Assembly: GCA_951812725.1 (NCBI GenBank)
Contig: OX638330.1
Span: forward strand, 1,488,001-1,552,000
Source of the DNA: an uncultured Caldilineaceae bacterium
GTDB lineage: Bacteria; Chloroflexota; Anaerolineae; Caldilineales; Caldilineaceae
Reading direction: 5' to 3'
DNA length: 64,000 nt
Part shown: one piece after another, positions 26,688 through 36,062 of the stretch
Position numbering within the stretch: the stretch's first letter is position 1
How the letters are laid out: the number at the start of each line of letters is the position of its first letter
Position numbers and translations under genes: made by a program
Notes under the pieces: generated by a model
What the model saw: the letters and a program-made list of their open reading frames with translations, nothing else
Told to the model about the DNA's origin: nothing
Databases searched by the model: none

Positions 26688-29405
26688 CTACTGATCCCCG
26701 CTACAAATGTAACACGAGTCCGCATCCTGCACTCTAATCTGGGCCACAAGTTGACCGCTCTCGAAGTACTTCTGTCCGCTGTCGTCGGGTATGAACGGCA
26801 GCCTCTCCCCGCTTTCGAAGCTGTATAGGCCGATCCGAAGCAGATAGTCCCCTGGAGCCAACCCGGCCGGCAGTTCGAGGTTGCGGCTGTCGATGTACAG
26901 GCTGTCTGGTTTCCACTGGCTGGTAGGTAGCAGTCCGGCCAGTGGGGGACCGTCGAACTGGGCAACGAGTTCTCCCTGTTGGTCGGTCATATGTATGTAT
27001 GTAATCCAATCGCTGGCGACGCCTTCGCCGGTTTCCCAGAAGAGGCGGAGGGAGCGGCCAGCGGACTCTTCCAACAGGTCGTAGCCTTGCAGATGCAGGC
27101 CGTCATCGGTGTCAGCCGGCGTCGCGGCGGCAGGTCGAACTGTCTGAAAAAGACCTGGACGCAACGGTGCGACCTCCATTTTCCTCAAGTTGACCAGATC
27201 ATCCGCCGAGCCGGGTATGTTCAGTCTCTGACCGGAGGATGAAACAAGGCCAGCTACAAGCGTGTACGGGACTGGCGGCAGGTCGGCGGGGAGAGAGAGC
27301 CGCATGGTTTCCTCATAGTACTTGTCTGGATTCCAGACTCTCGTTGGAGGGCGCAGCACACCCTGATTCTTGACGGCCCATGATCGCTGTAGTGACGGTG
27401 CGTACAGATGAAGAAACGTATGATAGTCATCGGATACAATGTCTTGCGCCTGCCAGTACAGGCGTACACTAACGGTCCCACCAGGCCTCGGCGTCTCTCC
27501 GCTCAGCAACTCCCAACCGAGGAGTGTTAACTGGTCGGTCTCAGCGCCGCCCAAGTTGGCAGGTTTCCCGTCCACCGCGAAGGCCAGTTGTCCCGGAAGC
27601 GAGTGTCGCAGAAACGGCCCGTTTGCAGACCAGTCGACCGCATAGCGCAGCACAGTTACAACAAACAGGAAGCCCACCAGCGCCGCGACCGAGCGGGTTG
27701 TAGCGCCTGGGCCGGCCGCGGCATGTTCTTCTTCACCTCGTCTGCGGATTGCCAGAATACAGAGTCCAGCAAGGGTTGCAAGCAGCCCGATCAGGCTTAG
27801 CCGCTCCCCCCAGCGTTGCCAGGCAGTTCCCTTCCAGCTGATTGCCAACGGTTGCGTTGCTTCGCGCAGCCCCGTTACAAGCGTCCAGCCTGCGGGCCCT
27901 CTCGACAATTCTGCCAGCTTCCCGGCGCTCCAGCCCGGATGGAAGTGCAGGCGCAGCAATATCGGTTCTTCTTGCTCGGACAGGTCGGCGACAGCCTCAT
28001 GTGGTGAGCGCCAAGTCAACCGCGTCGCGTGCGGTTCTTCAGACTCTCCTTTAATTACATCCAAATCCCCTCCCCGAACCAGGAATTCATTGTGACTTGA
28101 CATCCCCCAAGCATTCTGCCTGGCCTCAAACGAACGAGTCTCGGCGACACTCAAATCCTCTACCTTGCTGAAAGAAGAAAACATCGGCAAATGGCTGGGG
28201 AAAGCGTAGGGGAAGAGGACTAGAAGAGAGGCGATCACCAGAACTAGCGCAGGCAGCCAGTTGCGTTTTCTTCCGAAGAGATCAACCGCAGCAGCAGCAG
28301 CCGGCAAGGCGCCAAGGGGGGCCAGGAGGAGAAAGCGGAAGGGATACTGAAATGTTGTCAGTCCCGCAAACCCTTCCCAGAGAGGCTCTGAGACCGGCAA
28401 AGCCATTGCCAGCATCAGGAGGGCCAACAAGCCGCCGGCACTGGCCCAGACTCGACGTTCTCTCTGGCGAATAAGCAGTAGGCCTGCCAGCCCTGCCGCC
28501 AACCCCAGCCATGAAGCCGCGCCGAATGAGTAGATCGGTTTAAGCGGATTACCGGCACGGCTGTCAAGGATTGGGGACTGGAAGCCGGCCAACTGAAACC
28601 ACTGCAGGAAGAATTCGCTGGAATGTGAGAGTCTTCTTTGCGCACTCTCGATCGCGACGTGCGGTAGATCGGCCACGGCCGGCAGCCAGAAGCCAGCCGT
28701 CAACAGTGCGGCAGCAATGGCTGCAACTGCGCAACGGAGCAGACCATCCGGTCTGCGATAGCCAACTGCCAGGAGGAGCCAAAACAGGAATAATATGACT
28801 CCCCCGGCCATGGCAATCAGATTGTGGCAGACGACCAGTGAGGCTAGAGAGAGGACGGCGGCAACCCAATTTCGCGCAGACTTTTCGGCGTGGAGGGCAG
28901 TAAAGGCCCAAAGGCAGATTGGCAAAATCAGCAAAGCCAGGACCTGGGGATAGTCGCCTGAAAAGAAGACCGTTCGAGTCAGAAAAACCGGGTGGAGGAT
29001 ATACGTTGAGGTCGCAGCTAAGGAAGCCACTGGGCTGAAGACATGGCGCAGCCAACCGTATACAGAGAAGCCGGACAGCGCCAGCGCGACAGTCATGACC
29101 AGCTTGAGAGCGTCATCCAGGCTGACGCCAATTCTATGTGCTGCAGCTACCAGCCAGTGGAATCCTGGGCTATAATGATGGAAGACAGGGGCACCGAGAT
29201 CATTGTAGACCTCGGGAAACCAACGGGGCCAATAGATGCCCTGCTCAAAAGCCCGCTCTATGGCAGCGCTGCGGTGAAGATGGACTTGTACGTCGCCGGT
29301 GGTGACCGGCATCCCGTCCATTTGCCATAGCGGACCGGCGACAAGGATTGTCAAGAGTCCGATGAAGAATACGACAAAGAGGCCAAGGGGGATCCGGTTC
29401 GTCAT
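26688..29405 (-). CDS. Large glycosyltransferase-like (PMT/YfhO-type) membrane protein
   Basis: About 905 residues. Some twelve to thirteen hydrophobic segments fill the N-terminal ~450 residues, with the first external loop QVHLHRSAAIERAFEQGIYWPRWFPEVYNDLGAPVFHHYSPG typical of 6-pyruvoyl-tetrahydropterin-synthase-related/PMT-like membrane proteins of Chloroflexota. The C-terminal ~350 residues after another membrane segment form soluble beta-rich domains (LLGWELLSGETPRPGGTVSVRLYWQ; LQGYDLLEESAGRSLRLFWETG), a duplicated module. It probably transfers lipid-linked sugars outside the membrane; this is inferred. The frame extends to 29498 but would overlap pgl, so I use the ATG at 29405. It is convergent with zwf. 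Confidence 0.75.
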   Translation of the reverse strand: MTNRIPLGLFVVFFIGLLTILVAGPLWQMDGMPVTTGDVQVHLHRSAAIERAFEQGIYWPRWFPEVYNDLGAPVFHHYSPGFHWLVAAAHRIGVSLDDALKLVMTVALALSGFSVYGWLRHVFSPVASLAATSTYILHPVFLTRTVFFSGDYPQVLALLILPICLWAFTALHAEKSARNWVAAVLSLASLVVCHNLIAMAGGVILFLFWLLLAVGYRRPDGLLRCAVAAIAAALLTAGFWLPAVADLPHVAIESAQRRLSHSSEFFLQWFQLAGFQSPILDSRAGNPLKPIYSFGAASWLGLAAGLAGLLLIRQRERRVWASAGGLLALLMLAMALPVSEPLWEGFAGLTTFQYPFRFLLLAPLGALPAAAAAVDLFGRKRNWLPALVLVIASLLVLFPYAFPSHLPMFSSFSKVEDLSVAETRSFEARQNAWGMSSHNEFLVRGGDLDVIKGESEEPHATRLTWRSPHEAVADLSEQEEPILLRLHFHPGWSAGKLAELSRGPAGWTLVTGLREATQPLAISWKGTAWQRWGERLSLIGLLATLAGLCILAIRRRGEEEHAAAGPGATTRSVAALVGFLFVVTVLRYAVDWSANGPFLRHSLPGQLAFAVDGKPANLGGAETDQLTLLGWELLSGETPRPGGTVSVRLYWQAQDIVSDDYHTFLHLYAPSLQRSWAVKNQGVLRPPTRVWNPDKYYEETMRLSLPADLPPVPYTLVAGLVSSSGQRLNIPGSADDLVNLRKMEVAPLRPGLFQTVRPAAATPADTDDGLHLQGYDLLEESAGRSLRLFWETGEGVASDWITYIHMTDQQGELVAQFDGPPLAGLLPTSQWKPDSLYIDSRNLELPAGLAPGDYLLRIGLYSFESGERLPFIPDDSGQKYFESGQLVAQIRVQDADSCYICSGDQ

Positions 29406-29482
29406 AGGAAAAGTATACGAAGTCACCGGCAACATAGCAAGCTGCTGGAAGTTGACTTTACCGCAAATACAGATGTGAAGAG

Positions 29483-30277
29483 ATGGAAATGACTGCACAG
29501 GAGAGCGTTATCGGGCACGATGAAGCCGGCCGCAATAGAGATTTGGCCAAGAACAACCTTATCGTCCAGCCCAATCGGGTAGAGCTGGTCCAGGCCGCTG
29601 CCGGGATGATCGCCGCCGCCTCGCTTATCAGCATTGATCAGAGGGGCGCCTTCAACCTTGCTCTCGCCGGCGGCTCCACGCCAGGCCCGGTGTACGAACT
29701 CCTGGCTGCCGACAGCGAGATAGACTGGAGTCGGTGCAACATTTTCTGGAGCGACGAACGCTGTGTACCGCCCGACCATGCGGAAAGCAACTACCGCCTG
29801 GTCCGCGAGACACTTCTTGATCGACTGCCGCACGCTCCGGCACTGGTGGCCCGCATGGAAGGCGAATTGCCACCGGAGAAGGCGGCGCGCTCCTACGAGC
29901 AGGTTATTCGCGAAATTCTACCTGCCCAAGAGTCCGGCATTCCAAGGTTTGACCTGGTCCTATTGGGTTTGGGTGACGACGGCCACACGGCCAGCCTATT
30001 TCCAGGTTCAGAATCTCTTCAGATCACGGATCGCCTGGTCGCGGCAGACTACGTTCGCAAAGTCGACGCATTTCGCCTGACCTTGACCTATCCGCTTATC
30101 AATGCCGGGCGTCATGTTCTTATACTGGTCAGCGGGGCATCCAAGGCTGACACGTTACACAGTGTTCTGCAGGGCCCGCCCCAGCCCTGGAAATTCCCTG
30201 TGCAAGGCGTACACCCAAGGTCAGGCCAGCTCAGATGGCTTGTCGATGCTGATGCCGCGCAGAATATCAGGCAGTAA
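29483..30277 (+). CDS. pgl: 6-phosphogluconolactonase
   Basis: A 264-residue DevB/SOL-type lactonase: FNLALAGGSTPGPVYELLA, WSDERCVPPDHAESNYRL, FDLVLLGLGDDGHTASLFPG. It converts Zwf's product to 6-phosphogluconate. The N-terminal ~20 residues before LIVQPNRVELVQ are variable, and an ATG at 29489 is an alternative start. The next gene, glgP, starts 34 nt after the stop, linking the pentose-phosphate branch to glycogen breakdown. Confidence 0.94.
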   Translation: MEMTAQESVIGHDEAGRNRDLAKNNLIVQPNRVELVQAAAGMIAAASLISIDQRGAFNLALAGGSTPGPVYELLAADSEIDWSRCNIFWSDERCVPPDHAESNYRLVRETLLDRLPHAPALVARMEGELPPEKAARSYEQVIREILPAQESGIPRFDLVLLGLGDDGHTASLFPGSESLQITDRLVAADYVRKVDAFRLTLTYPLINAGRHVLILVSGASKADTLHSVLQGPPQPWKFPVQGVHPRSGQLRWLVDADAAQNIRQ

Positions 30278-30310
30278 ATTCGAGCACAATTCCTTAAGGA
30301 GCCTAAAGCT

Positions 30311-32905
30311 GTGAAAATAGTTGGAAACATCTCCGTACGACCTCCTCTGCCTCAGGCCATCCATCGTTTGCAAGAAATGGCATACAATCTCTGGTGGACC
30401 TGGAACCCGGACGCGCAGAACCTCTACGGGTCAATTGACAAAGAACTGTGGGAGAAGGTGAGCGAGAATCCGATCAGGTTTCTGCGTACGGTGTCGCTGC
30501 AGCGATTGCAAGCTGCCTCCAGCGACCACGAGTATTTGCGGCGGTACCGCTCAGTTCTCAAGCGGTTTGACGATTATATGGCCGAAGATGCCCACACCTG
30601 GATTAAGCGCCATTTCCCTGAGCGCCAGCACGAGTTGATTGCCTACTTCAGCGCCGAGTTCGGCCTGCACGAAGCTCTGCCGATTTACAGTGGGGGGCTT
30701 GGAATCCTTAGCGGCGATCACTGCAAAGAGGCGAGCGACATGGGGCTGCCTTTGGTCGGTATCGGGTTTCTGTATCCTCAAGGTTACTTCACGCAACAGA
30801 TCAGCGCCGAGGGCCGTCAGGAGGCGATTTATGAGAAGATAGACTTTTCCGAGGTGCCAGCTACCCAAGCTCTGGATGCCGAGGGTGTCCCGGTTGTCGT
30901 CCATGTCGATCTTCCAGGGCGAACAGTCTACGCCAAGGTTTGGAAGATTCGCGTGGGACGGATAATCCTCTACCTGATGGACACGGACGTAGAGCAGAAC
31001 GCCCATCAGGACCGGGAACTCAGCGCCAGGCTCTACGGCGGGGATCATGAGATGCGGATCAGCCAGGAGTACGTATTGGGCATTGCCGGCGTGCGTACTC
31101 TGAGAGCGCTCGGCTATGAACCGACCGTCTGGCACATGAATGAGGGCCATAGCGCATTTCTCAGCCTGGAACGCATTCGAGAGATGGTACAGGATGGGAT
31201 GGAGTTCGAAACGGCTGTCGAAGTCGTGCGGGCGGGCAATGTCTTCACAACCCATACACCTGTGGCCGCGGGCCATGACGCATTTCCGTTTGAGCTGGTC
31301 GATAAATTCTTTTGGCAGTACTGGGGTCAGATGGGCATCGACCGCGAACGATTTCTGGGACTTGCCCGCCATGACCATGAGTGGGGCGCCGAGTTCAGTA
31401 TGACTGTTCTCGCGTTTCGCCTGAGCGCCTACCATAATGGAGTGAGCGCATTGCACGGGCAGGTATCGAGGCGTATGTGGGAGCATCTGTGGCCCGGCAC
31501 GCCGGAAGACCAGGTGCCCATAAGACACATCACCAACGGCGTGCACACTGAGTCGTGGCTGGCTCCGGAGATGCGGGCTCTTTATGATCGCTATTTCAGC
31601 CGGTCCTGGCTGGCAGATTTGGACTGCCCGGACATCTGGCAGACGATTGAATCGGTTCCCGACGAGGATTTGTGGGAGGCCCATTACGCCTGCAAGCAGA
31701 AATTGGTTGGGTTCCTGCGCGCACGCCTGAAAAAGCAGCAGCTGCGTCATGGAGAAGGTCACTGGAAACTCGCGGAAATCGATAAAGTGTTCGATCCAAA
31801 GGCGCTGACACTGGGATTTGCCCGCCGCTTTGCAACCTACAAGCGGGCCACGCTAATCTTCCATGATAGGGACCGGCTTAAGAGGCTTCTGAACAATCCT
31901 GAACGGCCTGTCCAAATCGTCTTTGCCGGCAAGGCCCATCCGGCCGACGAGTACGGCAAGGCGCTGATCGAACGTATCTATCTTCTGAGCCAGGAGCGGG
32001 ACTTCTTCGGCAAGATTGCCTTCATTGAGAACTACGACATCAATGTCGCTCGTCATCTGGTCAGCGGCGTGGATGTCTGGCTAAATACGCCGCGCCGGCC
32101 ATTGGAGGCAAGCGGCACCAGCGGTCAGAAGGCGTCCATAAATGGAGCGCCGAATTTTAGTATTCTCGACGGGTGGTGGCGAGAAGGCTACGATTCAGAC
32201 AATGGCTGGGCCATTGGCGAGGAGCGGGAGTATAAGGATGTCGACACGCAGGATGAGGCCGACGCGCTCAGCCTGTACAGCATATTGGAAGAGGAGGTCG
32301 TGACGGAGTACTACGACCGTCGGGCTGACTGGATGGGGCGTATGCGCAGAGCAATTGCCACTTGTGGGCCTCACTTCAGTATGCGCCGGATGCTGTCTGA
32401 ATACGCAAGATCCCTTTATATTCCAGCGATGGAGAGCAATCGTTCCTATCGCGAAAACTATGGTGATACGGGGCGACAAGTAGCGCATTGGAAGCAACAT
32501 GTGCGCAACGAGTGGCACTCCGTTCATGTGGCAGTTCCTGAAATTCCTGCTTCCCAGGCAATGATTGGCGACGCAGTTGAGGTGAAGGCCCAGGTCTGGC
32601 CGGGAAGGCTGTCCGTGGATGACTTGGCAGTCGAGTTGGTAACTATGGCCGCAAACGAAGGGGAGGAAGCGACCAGGCCGGAACCCGATCAACTGCATCA
32701 GGTCGCCTCAGTTACAACACCCATGCTTGCAGCCTTTCACGAGCCGCACAATCATGAGCACCATCACCACCACGATGACGGAATCTGTTTTCGCGGCGTC
32801 CTGATGCCGGAAGAGACAGGAAAACACAGTTACGGCGTGCGTGTGCGACCCCATCACCCGGGTCTCATTCATCCTCTGGAAATGGGACTGAGTGCCTGGG
32901 CTTAG
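30311..32905 (+). CDS. glgP: Alpha-glucan (maltodextrin/glycogen) phosphorylase
   Basis: An 864-residue phosphorylase of the short bacterial (Thermus-like) class with the DUF3417 N-terminus: MAYNLWWTWNPDAQNLYGSID. Catalytic landmarks are AEFGLHEALPIYSGGLGILSGDHCKEASD, WHMNEGHSAFLSLERI, FARRFATYKRATLIF and the PLP-lysine region EASGTSGQKASINGAPNFSILDG (Met in the usual SGMKA is Gln here). It releases glucose-1-phosphate. A His-rich stretch HEPHNHEHHHHHDDG (about 810-824) in the C-terminal domain is unusual. The start is GTG, 34 nt after pgl. Confidence 0.92.
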   Translation: MKIVGNISVRPPLPQAIHRLQEMAYNLWWTWNPDAQNLYGSIDKELWEKVSENPIRFLRTVSLQRLQAASSDHEYLRRYRSVLKRFDDYMAEDAHTWIKRHFPERQHELIAYFSAEFGLHEALPIYSGGLGILSGDHCKEASDMGLPLVGIGFLYPQGYFTQQISAEGRQEAIYEKIDFSEVPATQALDAEGVPVVVHVDLPGRTVYAKVWKIRVGRIILYLMDTDVEQNAHQDRELSARLYGGDHEMRISQEYVLGIAGVRTLRALGYEPTVWHMNEGHSAFLSLERIREMVQDGMEFETAVEVVRAGNVFTTHTPVAAGHDAFPFELVDKFFWQYWGQMGIDRERFLGLARHDHEWGAEFSMTVLAFRLSAYHNGVSALHGQVSRRMWEHLWPGTPEDQVPIRHITNGVHTESWLAPEMRALYDRYFSRSWLADLDCPDIWQTIESVPDEDLWEAHYACKQKLVGFLRARLKKQQLRHGEGHWKLAEIDKVFDPKALTLGFARRFATYKRATLIFHDRDRLKRLLNNPERPVQIVFAGKAHPADEYGKALIERIYLLSQERDFFGKIAFIENYDINVARHLVSGVDVWLNTPRRPLEASGTSGQKASINGAPNFSILDGWWREGYDSDNGWAIGEEREYKDVDTQDEADALSLYSILEEEVVTEYYDRRADWMGRMRRAIATCGPHFSMRRMLSEYARSLYIPAMESNRSYRENYGDTGRQVAHWKQHVRNEWHSVHVAVPEIPASQAMIGDAVEVKAQVWPGRLSVDDLAVELVTMAANEGEEATRPEPDQLHQVASVTTPMLAAFHEPHNHEHHHHHDDGICFRGVLMPEETGKHSYGVRVRPHHPGLIHPLEMGLSAWA

Positions 32906-32979
32906 TTGGCGGGCGGAGATGAGAAAACGACCGCCTACCACCGGTGATCAATGGAGATACACTGAGCGGGGAGGATACT

Positions 32980-33888
32980 ATGAGAGTGTTGATAACTGGA
33001 GGAACGGGGCTGATTGGGTCGGCCTTGATAAGAAGCCTTCGCGATAGCAACAGTGAAATTACAGTCCTGACCAGGTCTCCTGACCGACATCAGGGACTGA
33101 TGCAGAGCGGCGTGCGCCTGGTAAGGTGGGACGGCGAAACCGCTGAAGGATGGGGCCATCTTGTGTCTCAAGTGGATGCGGTGGTCAATCTTGCAGGTGA
33201 AGGAATCGCCGACGGACGCTGGTCCACGGCGCGCAAAGAGAGGATTAGAGAGAGCCGGGTTCGGGCTGGCAACGCGCTCGTGTCGGCGATTGGCGATGCC
33301 GAAAGCGTACCCAAGACGTTGATTCAGTCTTCAGCCGTGGGGTACTATGGGCCGGGCGCCGATGAGATCATGACCGAACAGACCTCGCCCGGGGAGGACT
33401 TTCTGGCCAATGTCTGCTCTGAATGGGAAGCCTCTACTGCAGAGGTCGAAGCGATGGGCGTGCGGCGCGTCGTCATACGTACAGGCGTCGTTCTCAGTTC
33501 GGATGGGGGCGCCCTGCCGAGAATGACGCTTCCTTTCCGGCTATTTGCCGGTGGACCTCTGGGGAGCGGCAAACAGTACTTTCCCTGGATCCATATTGCC
33601 GACGAGGTGGCCGCCATTCGATTTCTGATGGAGAATGAAAGAGCATCCGGCCCATACAACCTCGCGGCCCCCAATCCGCCGCAGAACAGAGAGTTCGTGC
33701 GCGACCTCGGGAGAGCGATGGGCAGACCATCCCTTTTGCCGACGCCATCTTTTGCGCTGCAAGCCCTCTTTGGCGAAATGTCGACGGTGCTATTGGATGG
33801 GCAGCGTGCGGTCCCGGCCCGTCTGCAAGAAGATGGCTATGCGTTCATTTTTCCGGAAACCGTTGCCGCGCTGCGCGATCTGGTGTAA
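32980..33888 (+). CDS. TIGR01777/SDR39U1-family epimerase-like protein
   Basis: About 302 residues: MRVLITGGTGLIGSALIRSL (NAD(P)-binding), VDAVVNLAGEGIADGRWSTARKERIRESRV, QSSAVGYYGPGAD, and RTGVVLSSDGGALPRM, then FPWIHIADEVAAIRFLMEN, all hallmarks of the TIGR01777 family (YfcH/SulA-like nucleotide-sugar epimerase superfamily of unknown substrate). The ATG at 32980 is favoured by GGGGAGGA about five bases upstream; the open frame begins 12 codons earlier. Confidence 0.87.
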   Translation: MRVLITGGTGLIGSALIRSLRDSNSEITVLTRSPDRHQGLMQSGVRLVRWDGETAEGWGHLVSQVDAVVNLAGEGIADGRWSTARKERIRESRVRAGNALVSAIGDAESVPKTLIQSSAVGYYGPGADEIMTEQTSPGEDFLANVCSEWEASTAEVEAMGVRRVVIRTGVVLSSDGGALPRMTLPFRLFAGGPLGSGKQYFPWIHIADEVAAIRFLMENERASGPYNLAAPNPPQNREFVRDLGRAMGRPSLLPTPSFALQALFGEMSTVLLDGQRAVPARLQEDGYAFIFPETVAALRDLV

Positions 33889-33995
33889 GATGGGAGACAG
33901 AAAAGGGAATTCTTTTGCTGTTACAATAATTTCTATACGAATTGCCGAAAAGTTCGTCCGACGCTGCACGAGACTTTAAGGTGAGATGACCCGGT

Positions 33996-35066
33996 ATGAC
34001 AAGACAACAAGCTGACGTGCCACTGCAGGTAGCCGGCCCCCAAAGTGGATCTGCGACGTCGGCAGAATCAGGGAGCAATGCATGGCCTCCCTCCTCTTTC
34101 GTTCTGTGGGCCGGTGTAGCATTCAGCGCCCTGTTCACACTCCTCATCTGGGCCCTGGACTCTCGACTGGCAAGCATTGAGCTTCTGCCGGACACCGGCG
34201 CCAGCTGGTACTACTGGAAGCTCCCGGCCCCGACTTTTTGGACCCGCGCTACCTCCTGGGGATTCTACCTGGCACACCAGTTGGCTCTTTGGGGCATCAT
34301 TTATTATGCGCAGAGTTACCGCAAACATCGCTATACGAAGGGGTTGCATAAGGTTAACATCTGGGCCTTGGCTGCCAATGCCTTTTTCATCTTCCTGCAT
34401 TTAGTTCAGACTCACATATGGTATGACGGTCTTGCCCAGGACACCCCGATCTTCAGCAGCCAGGGCGCAGTAATTGTCCTGCTGGTATGGGTCCTCCTGA
34501 TGGAAAATAACCGGAGGGGCCAATTCTTCGGCCGGCCCGTGCCATTCTCCAAGGAGGTTGTCCGCTTCGCCCGCACCTACCACGGCTACTTTTTCGCGTG
34601 GGCGATCATTTACACCTTCTGGTTTCACCCCATGGTTTCTACGTCCGGTCACCTCATCGGATTCTTCTACATGTTTCTGCTGCTGTTGCAGGGCAGCCTC
34701 TTTTTCACTCGCGTCCATACAAACCGCTGGTGGACCTTTGGCCTGGAAGTGACCGTTCTGATCCACGGAACACTGGTCGCCGTTATGCAGGGCAATGGCC
34801 TCTGGCCAATGTTCCTATTCGGTTTTGCTGGAATCCTGGTGGTAACACAGATGTATGGATTGGGTCTGTCGCTGCCAATTCGGCTGCTCATTCTCGGTGT
34901 GTTCGTAGGCTCCGCGCTCTTTGTGTACAGCAACATGGGTTGGTACAGACTCAACGAGGTAGTGCGTATTCCGATCATCGAGTACGCTTCCGTTTTCGTC
35001 TTGGCCGGGCTCTTCTGGCTCGGTCTTTGGATCGCGCGGTCGGTCAAACGGTTAAGACTCGCGTAG
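33996..35066 (+). CDS. Conserved membrane protein, unknown function
   Basis: A 356-residue protein with about nine hydrophobic segments, such as FVLWAGVAFSALFTLLIWAL, FYLAHQLALWGIIYYAQ and HLIGFFYMFLLLLQGSLFF, and conserved-looking polar residues in TYHGYFFAWAIIYTFWFHPM. I do not recognise the family. It is followed 4 nt later by MenA and then by the CrtI-like oxidoreductase, so it may belong to a membrane-lipid or quinone operon. Confidence 0.6.
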   Translation: MTRQQADVPLQVAGPQSGSATSAESGSNAWPPSSFVLWAGVAFSALFTLLIWALDSRLASIELLPDTGASWYYWKLPAPTFWTRATSWGFYLAHQLALWGIIYYAQSYRKHRYTKGLHKVNIWALAANAFFIFLHLVQTHIWYDGLAQDTPIFSSQGAVIVLLVWVLLMENNRRGQFFGRPVPFSKEVVRFARTYHGYFFAWAIIYTFWFHPMVSTSGHLIGFFYMFLLLLQGSLFFTRVHTNRWWTFGLEVTVLIHGTLVAVMQGNGLWPMFLFGFAGILVVTQMYGLGLSLPIRLLILGVFVGSALFVYSNMGWYRLNEVVRIPIIEYASVFVLAGLFWLGLWIARSVKRLRLA

Positions 35067-35070
35067 TGCG

Positions 35071-36060
35071 GTGGAGTTCCTCTCTTTGGCAGCAAACGAC
35101 ATGGACAATCCAAGGCCGGACCTGGTAGCTGCCGACCAAAGTGACTCAGATGGTGAGACGGGGTCCGGCGGCCCTGCGGCTTTACCGAAGAAGTGGCAGA
35201 TATGGCTGCTTGCCTCCCGGCCCAGAACCTTGCCGGCCGCCATTTCCCCTGTCCTGGTTGGGACCGCTCTGGCCTGGTCTGACGGCTTGTTCTCTCCTGC
35301 GCCGGCGCTTGCTGCCGCTGCCGGCGCGCTGTTGTTGCAGATTCTTTCCAATTTCGCCAACGATTATTTTGACAATAAGAAAGGTGCTGATACGCGAGAC
35401 CGCCTGGGCCCTACGCGTGTAATGGCGGCGGGGCTCCTTTCCGCGCGAGACATGGGCGTGGGCATGGCCGCAGCTGCAGGCCTGGCCGTTCTGGTGGGTA
35501 TCTATCTGATCGTAGTTGGCGGGTGGCCCATACTGGCGGTGGGCGCTGCGTCGCTGTTTGCCGCCCTGTTATACACCGGTGGACCGTTCCCCTTTGGCTA
35601 CCATGGGCTGGGGGACCTCTTCGTATTCGTCTTCTTTGGGCTTGTCGCCGTATGCGGCACTTACTTTGTTCAGGCGGGCGGGATTTCGGCGGAAATTCTG
35701 CTTGCGGCAGCACCGGTAGGCATGCTCATTACTGCCATACTTGTGGTGAACAATCTGCGCGATATCGTCACCGATGCCCGTGCCGGCAAGCGGACGCTGG
35801 CAGTGCTTATCGGGAACAAGAATACGCGGCGCCAGTACGTGGTTCTGCTCGTTCTGGCCTATATTGCACCTCTTATACTGTGGCAGGGATTCGGATTCGG
35901 AACGGCAGTACTGCTTCCTTTCCTCAGTCTGCCGCTTGCCGCCAGGAGAGTCCTGTCCGTCTACTCGGCAGTGGGCACTGAGCTAAATGGAGTGTTGGCG
36001 GCGACAGCCCAACTTTCCCTCCAATTCAGTCTGCTGTTGTCGCTCGGCATAGTTCTCTGA
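35071..36060 (+). CDS. menA: 1,4-dihydroxy-2-naphthoate polyprenyltransferase (UbiA family)
   Basis: A 329-residue UbiA-superfamily enzyme: LASRPRTLPAAISPVLVG opens the first helix, NFANDYFDNKKGADTRD is the first prenyl-diphosphate/Mg motif (NDxxD), and NNLRDIVTDARAGKRTLAVLIG is the second. MenA attaches a polyprenyl chain in menaquinone synthesis. The frame begins at GTG 35071, four bases after the previous stop; an ATG at 35101 is an alternative. About eight hydrophobic segments. It is followed by the oxidoreductase gene with a 2-nt gap. Confidence 0.85.
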   Translation: MEFLSLAANDMDNPRPDLVAADQSDSDGETGSGGPAALPKKWQIWLLASRPRTLPAAISPVLVGTALAWSDGLFSPAPALAAAAGALLLQILSNFANDYFDNKKGADTRDRLGPTRVMAAGLLSARDMGVGMAAAAGLAVLVGIYLIVVGGWPILAVGAASLFAALLYTGGPFPFGYHGLGDLFVFVFFGLVAVCGTYFVQAGGISAEILLAAAPVGMLITAILVVNNLRDIVTDARAGKRTLAVLIGNKNTRRQYVVLLVLAYIAPLILWQGFGFGTAVLLPFLSLPLAARRVLSVYSAVGTELNGVLAATAQLSLQFSLLLSLGIVL

Positions 36061-36062
36061 CG

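Noticed and set aside
30551..31762. 403-residue reverse open frame within glgP
   Set aside because: Antisense shadow of a well-recognised phosphorylase gene.
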